A DNA stretch of 64,000 bases. Source: Rhynchonema sp. JSB1_4 (taxonomy: Eukaryota > Nematoda > Chromadorea > Monhysterida > Xyalidae). The notes under the pieces were generated by a model that ran no database searches, had not been told where the DNA came from, and saw only the letters and a list, made by a program, of their open reading frames with translations. The position numbers and the translations under genes are program-made. The stretch lies in NCBI GenBank assembly GCA_030248065.1, contig JASAMV010006547.1:16716-80715 (forward strand), in the 5' to 3' direction. How positions within the stretch are numbered: position 1 is the first letter of the stretch; each line of letters starts with the position of its first letter. Of the stretch, positions 20,697 to 49,555 are shown one piece after another.

Positions 20697-21079
20697 CATA
20701 AGCTGGCCAGTGTATCTCAGAGTAGCACCATGAATAAACATGTGTATCCATCTGGCTCCGAAACAACGGTTTTTTTTCACGGTGGGCACCACACAGTGTA
20801 GTGGAAAACAACAATTTTAAAGAAACGTTTGGACAAGTGAAGCTCTGTTTCTGGTCGACAATGTTAGCCGGTATTTTGCGGGCAATCAGAAATGCCCTCA
20901 TACATTGCCAGTCACGTGACAAAAAATAGCGTTGTGTTGTTGATCCCACACTGTGCATTGCAGATAGCTGATGGTGCAGCAGCAACCAAACTCGCGCCGG
21001 TCAATTTGTTTGCCTGTCGTCAATAATTCAAATAAAAAAGTTTTCAACCCCAATAAATTAAAATTCTCCGCCGCCAATA
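20697..21079 (+). promoter_or_regulatory. Upstream region and presumed 5' UTR of the kinesin gene
   Basis: Lies between the foldback element and the kinesin ATG. No clear TATA box. The last 60 bases are A/T-rich and end CCGCCGCCAATA|ATG, a reasonable start context. A splice acceptor-like TTGCAG at about 20964 could join an upstream non-coding exon. Confidence 0.35.
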
Positions 21080-37920
<16,841 letters not shown>

Positions 37921-38257
37921 TCCTAATCGTGGATGCTACCGCAATTAATTCGAGCACTGGTATTCTTTCAAATCTCATGCTGTTCTAATATTGGATTAAT
38001 TATTATTCATCGAGGCGTGACGCAAAGCAAACAACGTTGCGTTATTCAATCTTGTGTAAGAGCTGGTTGGACGATTGACTGCTTCCTCTGCTCAAAACGA
38101 CGTCCGGAAATGCTTTGAACTTGACGACTGTTTCCCGTCGACTTTTTACATTCTAAAATCTCCTGCAACTTGGCATTAATGCCGTGTGCACAAAGGCTAT
38201 TACAATTGTTGGCATGTTATTCGATCACGAGACGCCATTGGGTTGGTTAGCGGCAAG
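37921..38257. other. 3' flank of the kinesin gene
   Basis: Begins at the kinesin stop codon. No canonical AATAAA is seen in the first 200 bases, so the 3' UTR end is undefined. No other gene is evident. Confidence 0.35.
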
Positions 38258-38718
38258 CAGGGTTGGGCAAAAAACGTTTTTTTTTCAAAAAATCGTTTTT
38301 TAAACGCCCAGATGACCAAATTATGTCCCCAAAAAAATTGGAAAACGCTCATGTTGGGAAGAAAACGTGGTTAAATGAAGTAATTCTATGTGTTCCGAGG
38401 CAAAATAAACGGGTTTCAACCCTTTTCTAGAGAGTTGTTAAGATCCCATATCAGACCCGCATCATGGTACCAACTTTGGCCGGGGTCATCACTGAAAGTC
38501 AAACTCCGTATATCGACGTATCTCGACAAAGTAAAAATTGGTCGAAAATTTTTTGAAAAAAATGGGACAAAAAATTGATTTTCCTTGATAAGCAGGGTAC
38601 TTTCCCTGAAAAATCAGGGAAAATCAAGGAAATTCAGGATTAAAAAAAAGTAAACCGGCCCAGGCGTTTTTTTATTTTTTTAAAGAAAAAACGCCGTCGT
38701 TTTTTTTGCCCAACCCTG
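38258..38718. mobile_element. hAT-like element, CAGGGTTGGGCAAAAAA family, copy 2
   Basis: Ends CAGGGTTGGGCAAAAAA and TTTTTTTGCCCAACCCTG, perfect 8-bp duplication GCGGCAAG (38250-38257, 38719-38726). The interior differs largely from copy 1 apart from A/T runs. Confidence 0.86.
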
Positions 38719-39619
38719 GCGGCAAGTTGCACGTTTTGCAACCAGAACGTATGTATGATCGCCCAGACCCTTCCAAAGGTGGGTGCTCTGATGATAATCT
38801 GTTATATTTTTAAGTCCTAACTATACTTCGTACTCTCACGAAACACGAAACAAATTGTCGCGCGCTGATTGGCGGGCGAGCGCGTGAGAACCAATCAGCG
38901 TGGGAAAATTGGTTTCGTGATGCGTGAGAGAACGGAGTGTAGTTCGGCCTTAAGTGTATCACCTCTCAATCCCACGATTCCGCCAATTATCGAGCTAAAC
39001 ATTGCAATGTCCCCTTATTATTGTGTTTGTTTTCTTCGCAAAGTTGTGCTTCCCACATTAATATACTCTAAATGACCGTGGGAAATGTTATTTTGAATGA
39101 GTTTTGATGATACATAAATGTCACCACGTGTTTTAGGCAGCGATTTTGTGTTTATTGTATTTGTGTTCATTGTTTTCGTCAGATTTGCACGCGTGTTATT
39201 ATGAGAATCGAGTTTCGCTGATATCCATGCGTTGTGATAAGTTATAAAGTTTTTCTGTTTCTGTTCCACGTTATCCCATTTGATTTATGTGCTGCTTTTG
39301 TGAGTTTTTGGGTGAGTTGTTTATTTTTTTTTACGAAAATGTACTGTGTCAGAAACCCCTGCACACCAGCAATGCTATTAAAAACCTATTTGTGGTGTTT
39401 TTGTGAACATTTTTATCCCACTGATATTCCCTGGCTGCTTATTTGCTTTCACGCTTTTCTCTTCTTGTTTTTTCGTCAAGAGAATTTTGCTATGTATTTT
39501 TTGCACAGTCTAGTTTGGTTTGCGGCTTGCCTTTCTTGTGATAGATGTTAGTGACACAACACTCATTTTATGATGACTATTTCTGCTGCTGATTATATGA
39601 TTGATTCAGTCATTCAGTG
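38719..39619. other. AT-rich intergenic DNA
   Basis: No exon with convincing splice sites and protein-like content was found. A short inverted repeat (CGCGCTGATTGG / CCAATCAGCG) lies near 38860-38900. Confidence 0.4.
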
Positions 39620-39985
39620 TATACTTGCGTATTTTTCCGCAAAATATATTTTTGAAAAAAAACGTTTTTTTCAAATATTTTTCCAGTACTTAAGGATACC
39701 CATGGTCCAAAAACGCCTATTTTGGAGAAAATTTCGTCGGGAAATAGCCTGAAACAGGCTAAAAATGCACTTGGAGATTAAAAAGTGCTCATTTTGAACC
39801 GTTTAGTACCGATTTACATTGGTTTTGACAACATCCTCTCGCAACCTTGGAAAATATCTCGGAAATTTTTGGAAAAAAACCGTGTTTTTCAAAAGTTGCC
39901 ACTTGGAAAAATAAAAACGTATTTTCCGGGCCTCGAAAAAAACGTTTTTTTTCGAAAAAAACGGTTTTTTCCGGCCCGCAAGTAT
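39620..39985. mobile_element. hAT-like MITE, TATACTTGCG family, copy 2
   Basis: Same ends and interior as 28598-29019, about 55 bp shorter through contraction of the A/T repeats. Duplication ATTCAGTG (39612-39619, 39986-39993), with the last A of the right terminus shared. Confidence 0.83.
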
Positions 39986-41079
39986 ATTCAGTGTATTACT
40001 TTTTCACACATCATTTTCTTTCAAATACCATAATAAGATTCAAGTTGTTGTCTGTTAAACTGCTTCTAAGCTAGCATCGGTAATTTTCAGAGAAACGATC
40101 TGAACCGCACTTTTATTTCGATCACGTTTGATAATCATGGTGAAAAAACTATTCTCTATTTTTATTAAAATAGCGAGTTAATGTCTGTAACACACAGCAG
40201 GTTTTCATCTAACTTTAATTAGGTACATAATTTTACGTTGCTTCAATTATTGTACCACTTTTTATCACATAATATTATCCTCCTTCTGCGTGCGTGGTTA
40301 GTCGACGTCTCCTGTTTGCATATTTGTGTCCCAATTTACACACGTTATAATTATTACAATGATTTTATTACTATTATGTGTATCACACAATGCATCACGA
40401 GGTGATAAAATTGCGTACTATTTTGTTTTTGAACATTGGTTGACGTCGAAGATCATGCCCGTTTTTATGCTGGCTCCCAGTCTGAAGTTGGGTGTTATCT
40501 TACGATCACTAACTTCCGTTCATTCCACCAATTCAAGCAGCCTCCTTTTTTCCCGTCAGATTCACTGCCTTCCACGATGTATTGGCGCGAGGCAGGTATT
40601 ACTTATCTCAGATATTCACAAATTGCTGCCGAAGCGTTGCGCCGAGTGCTCAGGGTTGGTTGACTGATTGCAACTTTTAAGGTTGATTACGTCCTCCGTA
40701 TGTTGGCCGATTATTTTGTTGGCTTTCTGCCACTTCAAATTTTACCACTTCAAATTTTCTACCACTTCAATTCAAAATCTTGTGCTCAAACATTCAGGCA
40801 CTATAAAGCTGGTCCAGTGTTTCACATGGTCGTATCGGCTTTTTATCGTGCTGAAATTAGGCCTCTGTGCGACTTACAAAATTTTTTGAGGACTGAATTT
40901 GTGATTTTTTTTGGAAAGTTGATTGTGTTTCAATGTGCTTAAATTTTGGCAACTGTGAAATCACACGAGGACCTCATCGCTGATACGAAGTAAATCCCAA
41001 GCACCCCTCAGGGGACTTATTTGGCATTATTTTCCAGTACCTTTTGTCAATTTCATCTCGATGATGTATTTTGTTGCAG

Positions 41080-41178
41080 GAAGAAGCCCGTAAGAAAGCG
41101 GCCGAACGGGCCAGCACCACAGTGAAAGTGTATGAATGGAAAGATGGGAAAATGATCAAAGAAGCGCTCAATAAATGA
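41080..41178 (+). CDS. Orphan terminal exon of an unrecognised protein
   Basis: Acceptor TTTTGTTGCAG precedes an open 33-codon stretch beginning EEARKKAAERASTTVKVYEW and ending KEALNK-stop. The composition (Lys/Glu/Ala-rich helix, then a short strand) looks protein-like. I do not recognise a family. The phase does not join the last two kinesin coding exons, so it is probably the last exon of a small gene whose other exons I could not find in 37921-41079, or a remnant. AATAAA (41170-41175) overlaps the last codons and the stop. Confidence 0.45.
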   Translation, partial: EEARKKAAERASTTVKVYEWKDGKMIKEALNK

Positions 41179-41894
41179 TCTGATAGTCTAGGATTAAACA
41201 CGGTCAAATATATGCATCAAACTGAAGTTGTTTTGTTCCGTTTTGTTTTGAATTCAACGATTGGTGAGTTGTGTTCTGTAGATAAGTTTCCATCATATGG
41301 CAATACGTATGCGCACATTTGGTGTTTTGAGAGCGATTTGATCAGCTAGGTGTATGATATTAGCTCAGAAGGTTACCTGCTAGTCTTTTTTGTTACTTGC
41401 GCCTGTCAGATATATTGTGGTTTCACTCAGATATATTATGAATGTAAACTGGAAACGGAAACAGTTCGGTTTGTAACTTAGCTTATTCGGCAAAATTGTT
41501 AGCATTCTTATGGTAACTCAACGTGTTTGATCAGAATAAAAACTGCCAACTAACACGCAGCAACATCTTAAATTTTGCTTCTCATCTGGCGTAGTCTGTG
41601 AAGCGCCCAAACTTGAACTGATTCATTCAACAATCAAGTTTGATATCAATCGTGTTTTGAGTGCATTTCCGTTCATAGCGAATGGCTGAAAAAATTCGGC
41701 TTATAGTAGTGTCGTCACATTTTGTCGTTAATCACATGTATTGTTTTCGCGCTCGTTTGTGACTCCTGTATTATTGCTTGTGCGACGACGTTGTTTGACG
41801 ACAAACCAATCAGCCAAAAATTCAATCCAGTTACACCGCGACAGCTGATGGAAGTGGCACATAACAATCAACATTTTTCATTTTCAGCAATGTA

Positions 41895-44800
41895 ATGGGC
41901 GTGCATTCGGGTGGCTCGGCTGGTAGCAGCAATCCGGTGAAGATATTATGCAATATATTCATCTCGTTTATCGGAGCGGGCGTGCTCGGCCTGCCCTATG
42001 CGTTCAGAATGGTGGGTGGGTGATGTTTCATTGACATTTAAAAAAAATTAATCAGAACCGTTTGCAAGTCGTTACTGAAGGTGCTCAACCCATGGAAATA
42101 GTCTTGGTACTTTGCTGTTTTGCAAGGTTCTTTCTTGTTCAATGAAACTGACCAGCAACCGCATTACGCATGCAGTGTTTGGTTGCGGATATTTAGAACG
42201 AGCAAAACATTTTATATTGCATATCATAATGCTTCTTTTCAAATTTGTCCACTAACATGGCTAGTAATGTCTGAAAATCTGATGGCCAGAAAAGCAGTAA
42301 TCACTAGCCAACGATAATAAACCGCAAAGTTCCACTACCCACTTTACGACCAGTAAATCTAAAAGCCAAAACCGTAGCGAGCCACTGGCTAGTCAAACTC
42401 GATTAAAAAATCCCTGAATGTAAAACTTTGCAATGATTTCGTGGACGCAGAGTTCCGCCCCGTACGACGTCGCTTCCGAATCTTAATCTTGAATCTCTCC
42501 ATTTTACAGGCCGGCCTGATCGAGGGGATTGCCGTGATGATCTGTGTCAGCTATTTCTCGTTGGTCTCCCTTCTGTTTCTCGAACAATTGTCATTATGGA
42601 TACTAAAATGAATTTAAAAAAAAGACTTGCAGTGTTCGCGCAATGTTGCTGTTGATCGAATGTAAGTACACGATTCTGCATCGATACGGTAGCTCGGATC
42701 AGAAATCGTTGATCGCAAACGGCGACGATTCGATGATGGCGATGGAGACGAAGGATGAGTCGATCATGCGCAGCACTACCAGACGTATGGCGCCCGAGGA
42801 ATCGATGAGCTATGGCGATGTCGGTGGGTTGTTTTTCGTATTATATTTGTGGTTGTTTAGGCTTTCCCGCTGGTGCCTGCGTGCCCTCGCACTAACACGC
42901 CACTAGATGGACACAATACCAAGTTCAGAGCGCACCCAGTCGGTGCATGTTGGGGATATACCCTCCCAGATGGAAAACAAGTTGTTGCGATGTGCATAAA
43001 CCTCCTTGGTCGTGCGGAGTTTGTGTTTCGGCGGTCACGTGGTTAGTGCGGTCACACACTATGACCTGATGCACCAACCGTCTGTGAAAACACGTCGAAA
43101 CGGGCAACCAAGAAACCAAAATAATTGGCATGGATCGATTTATAGCTGGTTGGTGTCATGGTGGTGATCTATTCTCGCTTGGTCAACATGTTTATATCGT
43201 ATACGGGGGTGTTGCGCGAAGTTTTGTTCGGTTGTGGATTGATTGGGATTCGATAGTGTATTTGTTCATTCCCACTGTTTCTCTTATGCCAGTGGGGAAA
43301 CATTTCTTGTTCGCCCGTCCGTTTTTGGAAACAGCAATGAAACTAGCGGACATCCAAGGAACACGTTGCTTCCCAATCCACACGTCAGTGGACAAAAAAG
43401 ACGGCTGTCAGAATTGGACCGGTGAATTTGATTTGTTGTTGCTTCGGTTGGCCAAACGCGAGCGTTATTCAGTTTCCGTTATATGCTGCCCGTTCCATTT
43501 CAGGTTTCTACGCAATTGGCATGCGCGGCAAAGTGATGGTCGATGTTTCAATTATCATATCCCAAATTGGTAAGCCCCTTCATGGCTGTACCGCTGAAGT
43601 TGGTCCACACGTTCATCAAGCCACGCTTGGGCTGCTTCCATTTCTGGTATTTCTGGTAAACTTTCTATAGTAAGTTTCTAATTTCGTGGTCTCATGCATT
43701 CTTACAGACGCAGGGGAACTGCCGTTCGAAGTCGAGGCAGGCAATAAGCTCAACACAATCAACAAGTCACGCAGTTGACACACACAGCCAGTGTGACTGA
43801 AACACATTTTGAAACGCACATGAGCCAGCTGCGTGGCTTGTTGATTGTGTGTTGAGCTATTTGCCTGCCTCGACTTCGAACCGCAGTTCCGCTGCATCTG
43901 TAAAAGTGCATGAGTCAACCAAATTAGAAATTTACTATACCAACCAACCAATGTAGCGTTTCGCAGGCTTCTGCTGTGCCTACCTGATCTTCATCACCGA
44001 AAATCTAGCGTCGTATTTCCCGACCGTTGGCAAAGAACTGTGGCTGTTGATCATGCTGCCCTTTCTCTACCTGCTCACGCTTTACAGACACCTGCACAAG
44101 TTGGCCTTCTTCAGGTCGGCGAATTTTTCTGGGTCTTCGGTGTTTTGTTGAGAACTTTCAGTGACTGTATTGAAGTTGGTGATCGAATGCGCCTTAGTCA
44201 CGTGACACTTGAGTGGGAAATTGTTGGAAACTTGAAAATTGTTTGCGCAAATCCGGGTCAGTTTGGTGATCATGGCAATCACAAGTGAAAGCTAAAAAAT
44301 CAAAAGCTCGGCGCCAGTGCTAACACGCATGAGTTAGTCTCGAAATTATTCACAAAAATAGTCACAGTCACGTGGAGGCAGATCCGATCCGTTCACCAAG
44401 CTTAATCCCGTTGGCCCTTGATTTTAAAAAAATTGCAAACTTTTGCCAGAAGTTTCAGTTTGTTCGCTCAATTGTCGAATCTGTTTGCGTTCGCCGTCGT
44501 TTTCTGGTTCGACTTCGATCATATTGCACACGCCAGAGCCAGGTTCGTCGGCCAATAGTGCCACTTTGCGATTAATGGCATGCCGCCGCCTGCGTGACTG
44601 GCGACCCTCAACTTCAGCCGTGTGTGTGTGGCTTGGTAGATAGAAGTGTAGAACGTTGAAATAGGGTTCGGATGACTTTCGGGATTTGACCTATCTTGGA
44701 TCTGTAATTCTCTATGTCAGTGTTATGTGTTTTTCTGCAAGTCGGAGCGGTTGAAGCTAAAAATACCTTACTTGAGTGTTACTTTCGTACCTGGTTCATC

Positions 44801-47672
44801 CCGCAAATTTATGTAATCCTGTTTCTCTCAAAAAACGTTCTGGCTCAAATTAATCTGTTGATGTGTGTATTTGTCGCCCTCGCTAACATTCCAAAGTGCT
44901 GGATTGCACGTGCACAACGCAAAACATTGGTGTGCACGCATAAATCCCACTGTTTCTCCAATATTGCTGCAATTACAATACACAATTGTTTGCAGAATGC
45001 ATCCGCGCACCTGGTCAATATGGGCGTTCCCATTCTTCTTCTCCGTCGCCATCTATTGCTACGAAGGCGCTGGCATGATACTCTCGTTAGAATATTCACT
45101 GGCCAAACCGCACAGGCATCTCTTCAAACAGTTCGGTTACTGGTTTGGGCTGCTGTCTTGTGTTTTTTTGGTTGTCTTTGATTGAAAGTTTATGTGAGGA
45201 CCAATCGATTTAGTATTCAAACAGGTCGCCATAAAATTTCATTTTTTTTCAATTGCTAGCAATTCAATCCATAGGGTTTCTAATTCTAGCAGACTAAATT
45301 TTGGGCCACGGCGCGTAAAAATGCTACGTCTGGCATTTGGAATTTTAGTATAGGACTCGGTGACACCTGAAAAAAACCGGGGATTTTGCTGATCGATGCA
45401 TCTGGATTTCATTTGAATTAACAACCATGATCATCATCGTTATCTGCAGATATTTCCTGTCCGTCATATCAGTGGTGACCATGCTGTACATCATGTTTGG
45501 CGTGTGCGGCTATCTGGTGCGTTTCTGTTCGATTTTCTTCATTTTTTCTCAATTTATGTCAGAAATCGAAATAAATTTCTGTGATTTCTCGCTTGCAGTC
45601 GTTCGGCCCGCACACCAACGCTATCATCACGCTGAATTTACCACAAGGTTTGGTGCACGACGGGTTTTCATAGCAAAATCTCAAAAGAAAAACAACTTGT
45701 TTTCAGGCTCGGGCAGCCTCGATTTTGCAATGATGGTCAAACTGAGTCTGTCGATCGGGCTGTTTTTCACTTATCCAGGTCGGTAGCTTTTTTCTTGGTG
45801 TTTTTTAGGCGATTTTGGATTTGTTAGTTGTACTCTTATTTCAGTTATGATGTTTCCGGTGAACGAATTGCTGCAGAAGATGTTGTTTGATTCGCTGCCG
45901 GCGCATCTGAGCGGCAGTACCTATTTCTGCGAGGTGGGTGGGTTGATGCTTGTCGGTGGATTAAAGAACATAAATTAGGTCGAATAAAATGTCGGGTGGG
46001 TGTCGCGAAGATTAGCTGGATATTGACCAAGTTTGTACAGTAACTTATTTTTCTTTCACTGACACACCATCCGAACACGTATTCGAATTGATTTGTTCAT
46101 TTCTTCTGCCTTTCTTTTGTTAAGCGTAAAACATTTTCTGGTGCTATGACCAGATCCTCCAGACAGCCAGTGATGTAAGGGAGCTGCTATTGCCCCATCC
46201 TGTACATTTTGAGAGAGACAACTTTTGGCCTGGCTAAAATATCGGGAAAAAAACGTATTTTTGGTAAATATATTTTTCCGGAAAAATCGCAATTATGTAC
46301 GTATAGTCAAGTCAGCGTTGTGCCCACCATTGCGTATGGTTAAAGTCAAGCACTAAATTACGACGCCAACAAACCAACTTACGATTTTTTCGTTCCGGAT
46401 ATGACGTCGTGGTGCACCTGAAAGCAGGGAGCGCTTCCGGAGATTCCATCATAAGATCATTCGGAGCGAAAATTGCCATCTGTTTTTTCATGAGCATTGC
46501 TCATTATCTCGTTTTTTATGTGTTTTTTTTCAATTGAATTCCTCATTACCCCGTTTTTTTTCTCAAAATCGATTGCAGAACATCCTGCGTCTCTGCCTCG
46601 TCGCGACCACCGGCTTCATCGTTGTGTGCATTCCGTCGTTCGCTGATCTGATGGCGCTCATTGGCGCCTCGTGCTGCACGTTGTTGGCATTCATCATGCC
46701 GGCGCTGTTCCACTACAAACTGCATCACAGGTTGGCTGGGATTGGGCTGGTGTGTTCGCCGCACTGACGAAGACCCGGTGCACCACCACCGCCCGTCTGT
46801 GAATGCAGGTCGCGAGACGGGCAACGAGAAAAGCACGTTGTTGAACAAGTCGCCTCCGATTGCTTTTTAAGGGGGTGGTATTTTGGTGGTCGGTCCTGTC
46901 TCGGTCACGTGAGTTAATAATACCTAATTATTTGGAGCCATAAAATTAGGTTATAATCTCAATCTCACTTTTGTTCGGTGAAGTGGTTTTTGTTTCATGT
47001 CACTCCATTCCACTTGTACGTATTGTATTTTTTATTCGTTCTCACGTTGTTGGGCTAACACTGAAATACTGCCCCGTGTATTTTGATATCAGTAACCAAG
47101 AGAACAAACATCGGCCACCGCCTGGTTGCCTCCGACCGATTTCAATTTGGGTAATTTATTTCAGAAGTCTGACTCGATCAGCGTTGGCGCTCGATTATTG
47201 GTTGATCATTTTCGGCGTGCTCGCGTGAGTGTTTTCTCTTTTTTCTGATTTATTTTCAGAATTTTGAACTCAATTTTTTCCGTAAAAGAATTAATTCCGA
47301 TATTTCAGGGCCGTTATCGGTACGTTTGACACGCTGCATCGATTGTACGACACACCCCCGCCGGCCATAACGATGCCACTCGCAGCCAATGAAACATTAG
47401 GTACTACGGATGTGCCAAGTCCACAGCCGGGCGGATGGACCGATCCGACCACCAGTACACTTTTGGATCGCAGCACAACAACAGCGTCCATGGTTGAAAC
47501 GTCAGTGAGAACGGTTGTGCAACAGCTGATTGCATCCACAACGGTGTTGCCTTATCAACAACAGTACACGAACGTGAAAGCCAGTGATAGGGTGGTGGGA
47601 AATATATTGAGCTCATTGAAACACTCAAATTCTGGTACGAAAGAGGGGGTGATGCCTTTTGTCAATATGTAG
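41895..47672 (+). CDS. Amino-acid transporter, Aa_trans family (AVT3/SLC36-like)
   Basis: Multi-pass carrier of the amino acid/auxin permease fold, likely moving neutral amino acids across the plasma or lysosomal membrane. Exons: 41895-42011, 42510-42589, 42633-42823, 43504-43569, 43967-44114, 44459-44542, 44996-45131, 45450-45516, 45599-45647, 45707-45778, 45845-45933, 46579-46730, 47165-47224, 47309-47672 (TAG), about 558 residues. The family signature is in exon 1 (IFISFIGAGVLGLPYAF). Hydrophobic segments follow in most exons, including a YEGAGMILSLE motif typical of helix 6. A cytosolic acidic loop lies in exon 3 and a Thr/Ser/Gln-rich tail of about 100 residues follows the last helix. 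The first ATG in the exon (41889) is out of frame, so the second is used; an upstream exon is possible. Two junctions are weak: exon 2 to 3 needs a 43-nt intron, and exon 7 to 8 is out of phase, so a microexon or error may lie between 45132 and 45449. Confidence 0.85.
43050..43115 (+). repeat. Dispersed ~65-bp block, copy 4
   Basis: ACTATGACCTGATGCACCAA, CCGTCTGTGAAAACACGTCG and AAACGGGCAACCAA. Intron of the transporter gene. Confidence 0.65.
43666..43939. mobile_element. Foldback MITE, TATAGTAAGTTTCTAATTTC family, copy 1
   Basis: Inverted ends TATAGTAAGTTTCTAATTTC and AAATTAGAAATTTACTATA; arms include TTCGAAGTCGAGGCAGGCAA. Transporter intron 4, ending 27 bp before the next exon. Sister copy at 52435-52703. 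Confidence 0.8.
46757..46830 (+). repeat. Dispersed ~65-bp block, copy 5
   Basis: CGCACTGACGAAGACCCGGT, CACCGCCCGTCTGTGAATGC and GAGACGGGCAACGAG; follows a transporter exon by about 30 bp. Confidence 0.65.
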
Positions 47673-48425
47673 CTGAAGCTGGCTGCTGTTGTTCTGTGAT
47701 TTATTATCGAATTTTGTGCATGTTTTTACGGGAAATCGGTTTTTCTGCATATTTTTCATTTTGAAATACAATTCTATATTTTTCTACAAATTCCAATTTT
47801 TCTTGTAATTTTCCAATATTTATTATGTTCCTTCGTGGCCAATTCACTCCGTTTTGGGCTGTGATACACATTCTGGTTTCTGGTGGGAGGTCTTTGTTTT
47901 TTATTGATGTTTTTGTGCCCCAAGGTTACTCACATAGGCAATCCAGATGGCTTTTATAAAGCCAGGCATGTAAAAAAAGGTCTTACATTAACCAAGCAGC
48001 TTTTATGTTTAAAATTTCAGATGACATATCATGCAACGAGATCTAAGTTACAGAATTCTCTTTATTTTTGTGTAGTTTAGTTTGTTTTGGGATTCCAAAA
48101 ACACGTTTTTGTTTAGGAACAACATGTTTTGCCAAATATAGTTATTGTACAACGACTGATTCAGCTTGGTACAGTGTGGTTGTTACGTTACTCAAATTTT
48201 ATCGAAATTATAAATAAAAGTTTTCGTCACAGGTTCACATTTGTTTGATTATGCCTGCGGTGACGGAGTTTTGATTTCTGGGACAACGTGTTTTTGTCTC
48301 ATACCTGTTACAAGTCCCATGTAATTTTATGCTCGAGATAGATACCCTATTACCCTCCATTTTTAATTTTGTTAAAAATACAATTCCATAGTTTTTCTTG
48401 GCGCTTTCAGCAAAAATCACCGAGG
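47673..48425. other. 3' flank of the transporter and spacer to the TRAP1 gene
   Basis: AT-rich; an AATAAA at 48213-48218 is the best poly(A) candidate for the transporter. No other gene seen. The spacer between the two genes is about 750 bp. Confidence 0.4.
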
Positions 48426-48476
48426 ATGTTGAGACGTCTGGCGTGCCATGTGCCTCGACGGGCCTTTGCCACTCGG
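48426..48476 (+). CDS. Candidate first exon of TRAP1 (mitochondrial presequence)
   Basis: The ATG opens MLRRLACHVPRRAFATR, an Arg-rich, acid-free amphipathic start typical of matrix-targeting peptides, expected for TRAP1. Two possible donors follow (CACTCG|GTGCGC at about 48475 and TTTGGTCG|GTTGGG). The exon that should link it to the Hsp90 N-domain was not found before 51501. Confidence 0.45.
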
Positions 48477-48616
48477 TGCGCTACGTTTGGTCGGTTGGGT
48501 GCCGTTTTCGTGCTCGGTTTTTACTAATTGCGAGAGTCAACAGGGGGAGTCCGTAGCGTTCGATTAAGTTGACGATGCTGTTTCATGGACTGAGTGCTTA
48601 TTTGGGGGCGTTTGTA

Positions 48617-48899
48617 TAGGCAATCCGCCAGCTCATGGCACTCGCGCACACAGGCTACATGCTACATTACTGCCGTCAATGAATGCATCTATTCTCTGCA
48701 GTTATCCGTTGAAACATCCCCAAATTTTGCAATAATGCAGAAAAGGGTTATGGCAAGCAGCTAATGAAAACCGGATAAATTATAAAGCGGTAATCAAAGT
48801 ATGACATTCGCCAAAGTGCACATCTTGTTTAGAAAATGGCGTGTGCTGCTGCATGCGCTGTGTGTATAAAAAGTGCCATGAGCCGATGGATTGCCCATA
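48617..48899. mobile_element. MITE with GGCAATCCGCCAGCTCATGG ends, copy 2
   Basis: Nearly full-length match to 15832-16110. Bordered by TA on the left (TATAGGCAATCC) and on the right (GGATTGCCCATA), compatible with a TA target. Confidence 0.78.
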
Positions 48900-49555
48900 A
48901 TGGCAAACCAAGCATGCAACACATCTCAAATTAGCTACAGATGCCTTATTCGGAGGTTTCGAGCATATGTTTGTTGCAAACTAAATTTGGTGAAACCGTT
49001 TGACCATGATGGTGATTTATCTTCACATGATTCACCAGAGTTTAGGTTCCTGTTCAAGGGATATAACAGACGAATGCCAGCTCCTGCGCAGAAAGACAAA
49101 CCATGATGATCACTTACTCTCACAGGTGCATGCAGCGCACGGGGTCGCTCCCAAACGAATCATTCCCCAGCAGCAGCATTACGCCTAACATCACCCACTT
49201 TATGGTCGATTCCGATGCGCAATCTTTCGGAGGCGACTGCCGCAACTGCGGAATCATCGAACGAAAAGGCCACGTCTTCGGAACGAAGGGAGTTCCAGGC
49301 TGAGACCAGGATGTTGCTCGATATTGTTGCCAAATCGCTCTATTCACACAAAGAGGTGTGCTTTGATTGACTGACATGATGAAATTGTAGAACTTGGGGA
49401 TCGCAGATAGAGCCGCACTTGGTTTGGGTTGCACTCTGCCCTGTTCGTAAAATGACCTGCACCAACTTCGGAACGAGCATTCCGTTGGTATTGGTCGCAC
49501 AATGACCATTATAATAATTCGTCAAATAAATCCTGATTTTCACGTTCAGTCACTC
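48900..49555. other. Presumed TRAP1 intron without recognised content
   Basis: Several overlapping open frames on both strands but no splice-bounded or family-like coding sequence. The missing TRAP1 linking exon should lie in 48477-51500 but I could not see it. Confidence 0.35.

Noticed and set aside
42088..42420. Third copy of the TTTAGTAGC element
   Set aside because: The right side (TTAAAAAATCCCTG) and GCTAGT motifs resemble the family, but no left terminus or target duplication could be found.
49120..49509. 129-codon minus-strand frame near the TTAA element
   Set aside because: Considered as a transposase fragment, but no DDE-type motif or family resemblance could be recognised.
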